64,000 nucleotides of DNA from Bactericera cockerelli (taxonomy: Eukaryota; Arthropoda; Insecta; Hemiptera; Triozidae). The stretch covers positions 4,110,574-4,174,573 of the forward strand of contig CM044958.1 of NCBI GenBank assembly GCA_024516035.1, written 5' to 3'. The translations under genes were made by a program, and so were the position numbers. A model generated the notes under the pieces. It did not search any database, had not been told where the DNA came from, and saw only the letters and a list, made by a program, of their open reading frames with translations. Below are positions 63,543 to 64,000 of the stretch, in pieces. The stretch's first letter is position 1, and every line of letters starts with the position of its first letter.

Positions 63543-63582
<40 letters not shown>
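63248..63582 (+). repeat. tRNA-Gly-like SINE (type B), copy 4, with long poly-A
   Basis: GCGCGCGATTAGCTCAGTGG, TTGCCATGCGGAAGGTCCC, GGGTTCGAACCCCCGCG, then the body to GAAATAAAAAAGGCTGTGAA and a T8 plus about 33-A tail. This is the best-preserved copy, probably recent. The tRNA-like acceptor ends do not pair well, so it is not a functional tRNA gene. Confidence 0.9.
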
Positions 63583-63583
<1 letters not shown>

Positions 63584-64000
63584 TAAAAATTTACTTAAGT
63601 AATGACAGATACATTATTTTATTTTCACAAAAATTAACACAATACTTTCGATTTTTTGCTGCTGAGTTGGAGTTGGGATTTTTTTTCATCAGGAGTTAAA
63701 GTATATTAAAAGATTCTAAGCATATTTATGTTTCTGTTTGTACACATAGTAAGAAAAACCTATTTTAATGGCATTAAAATAACTATTATTTATTTACCTT
63801 TTTTTACTTATCAAGCAATGTAAATTACTTGAATGATTATTTGGTCAACTAAGATCAAACAATCACTCAGTTCACACTTTGCATAGCTGTATTCCTGACC
63901 ACTCCACAAACATCATTTCAGAATAAGCTTGTGTTGTAGAACTTAGACTTATATACTCACTGTGTATTGTTTGTTAGAATAATCTTGATATTTGTAACTT

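Overview
The window is animal nuclear DNA, almost certainly from an insect. Its genes have small exons, GT-AG introns and orthologues across animals, and the ribosomal protein S3a sequence is insect-like. A hemipteran is my guess, resting only on general repeat character. It is AT-rich and dominated by transposable elements, and contains one assembly gap (100 N, 40245-40344).

Host genes, left to right. DDRGK1 (minus; its 3' exon or exons lie off the left edge) is divergent from RpS3A (plus, 5 exons, complete, 266 aa). RpS3A converges on a 3-exon minus-strand gene for an 870-aa protein that I could not name. That protein starts with a histone-H3-like N-terminus (MARTRKS) and has an RKSVCF motif near its C-terminus. 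After about 9 kb of nested repeats comes SNRNP27 (plus, 3 exons, complete), then MMS19 (minus, 4 exons, complete, about 1,092 aa). About 23 kb without a host gene follows and includes a full-length, apparently intact non-LTR retrotransposon (ORFs 54426-59379). The right end holds the last coding exon of NEMF/Caliban (minus) and a single-exon survivin/deterin gene (plus), which probably lies inside a NEMF intron.

Functions cover UFMylation (DDRGK1), translation (RpS3A), splicing (SNRNP27), cytosolic Fe-S targeting (MMS19), ribosome quality control (NEMF) and chromosome segregation (survivin). There is no operon-like logic. The one possible functional link is between survivin, whose BIR domain reads the histone H3 N-terminus, and the 870-aa protein with an H3-like start; this is inference.

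Repeats. At least six tRNA-headed SINE families and one 5S-rRNA-headed SINE family occur. The 5S family and one tRNA family share the same central core, and the tRNA family ends in a tail resembling those of RTE-mobilised SINEs. DNA transposons include TTAA-flanked piggyBac-type elements (one with a decayed transposase), pogo/Tigger-type elements, mariner relics, a hAT-type element with a clean 8-bp duplication, a foldback element of about 1 kb and several long-TIR elements. Tandem repeats include a 38-bp minisatellite inside an element found twice in inverted orientation, a 44-bp repeat and an in-frame 63-bp repeat. A short stretch near 28946-29015 appears to be patchwork DNA copied from the MMS19 exon 1.6 kb away.
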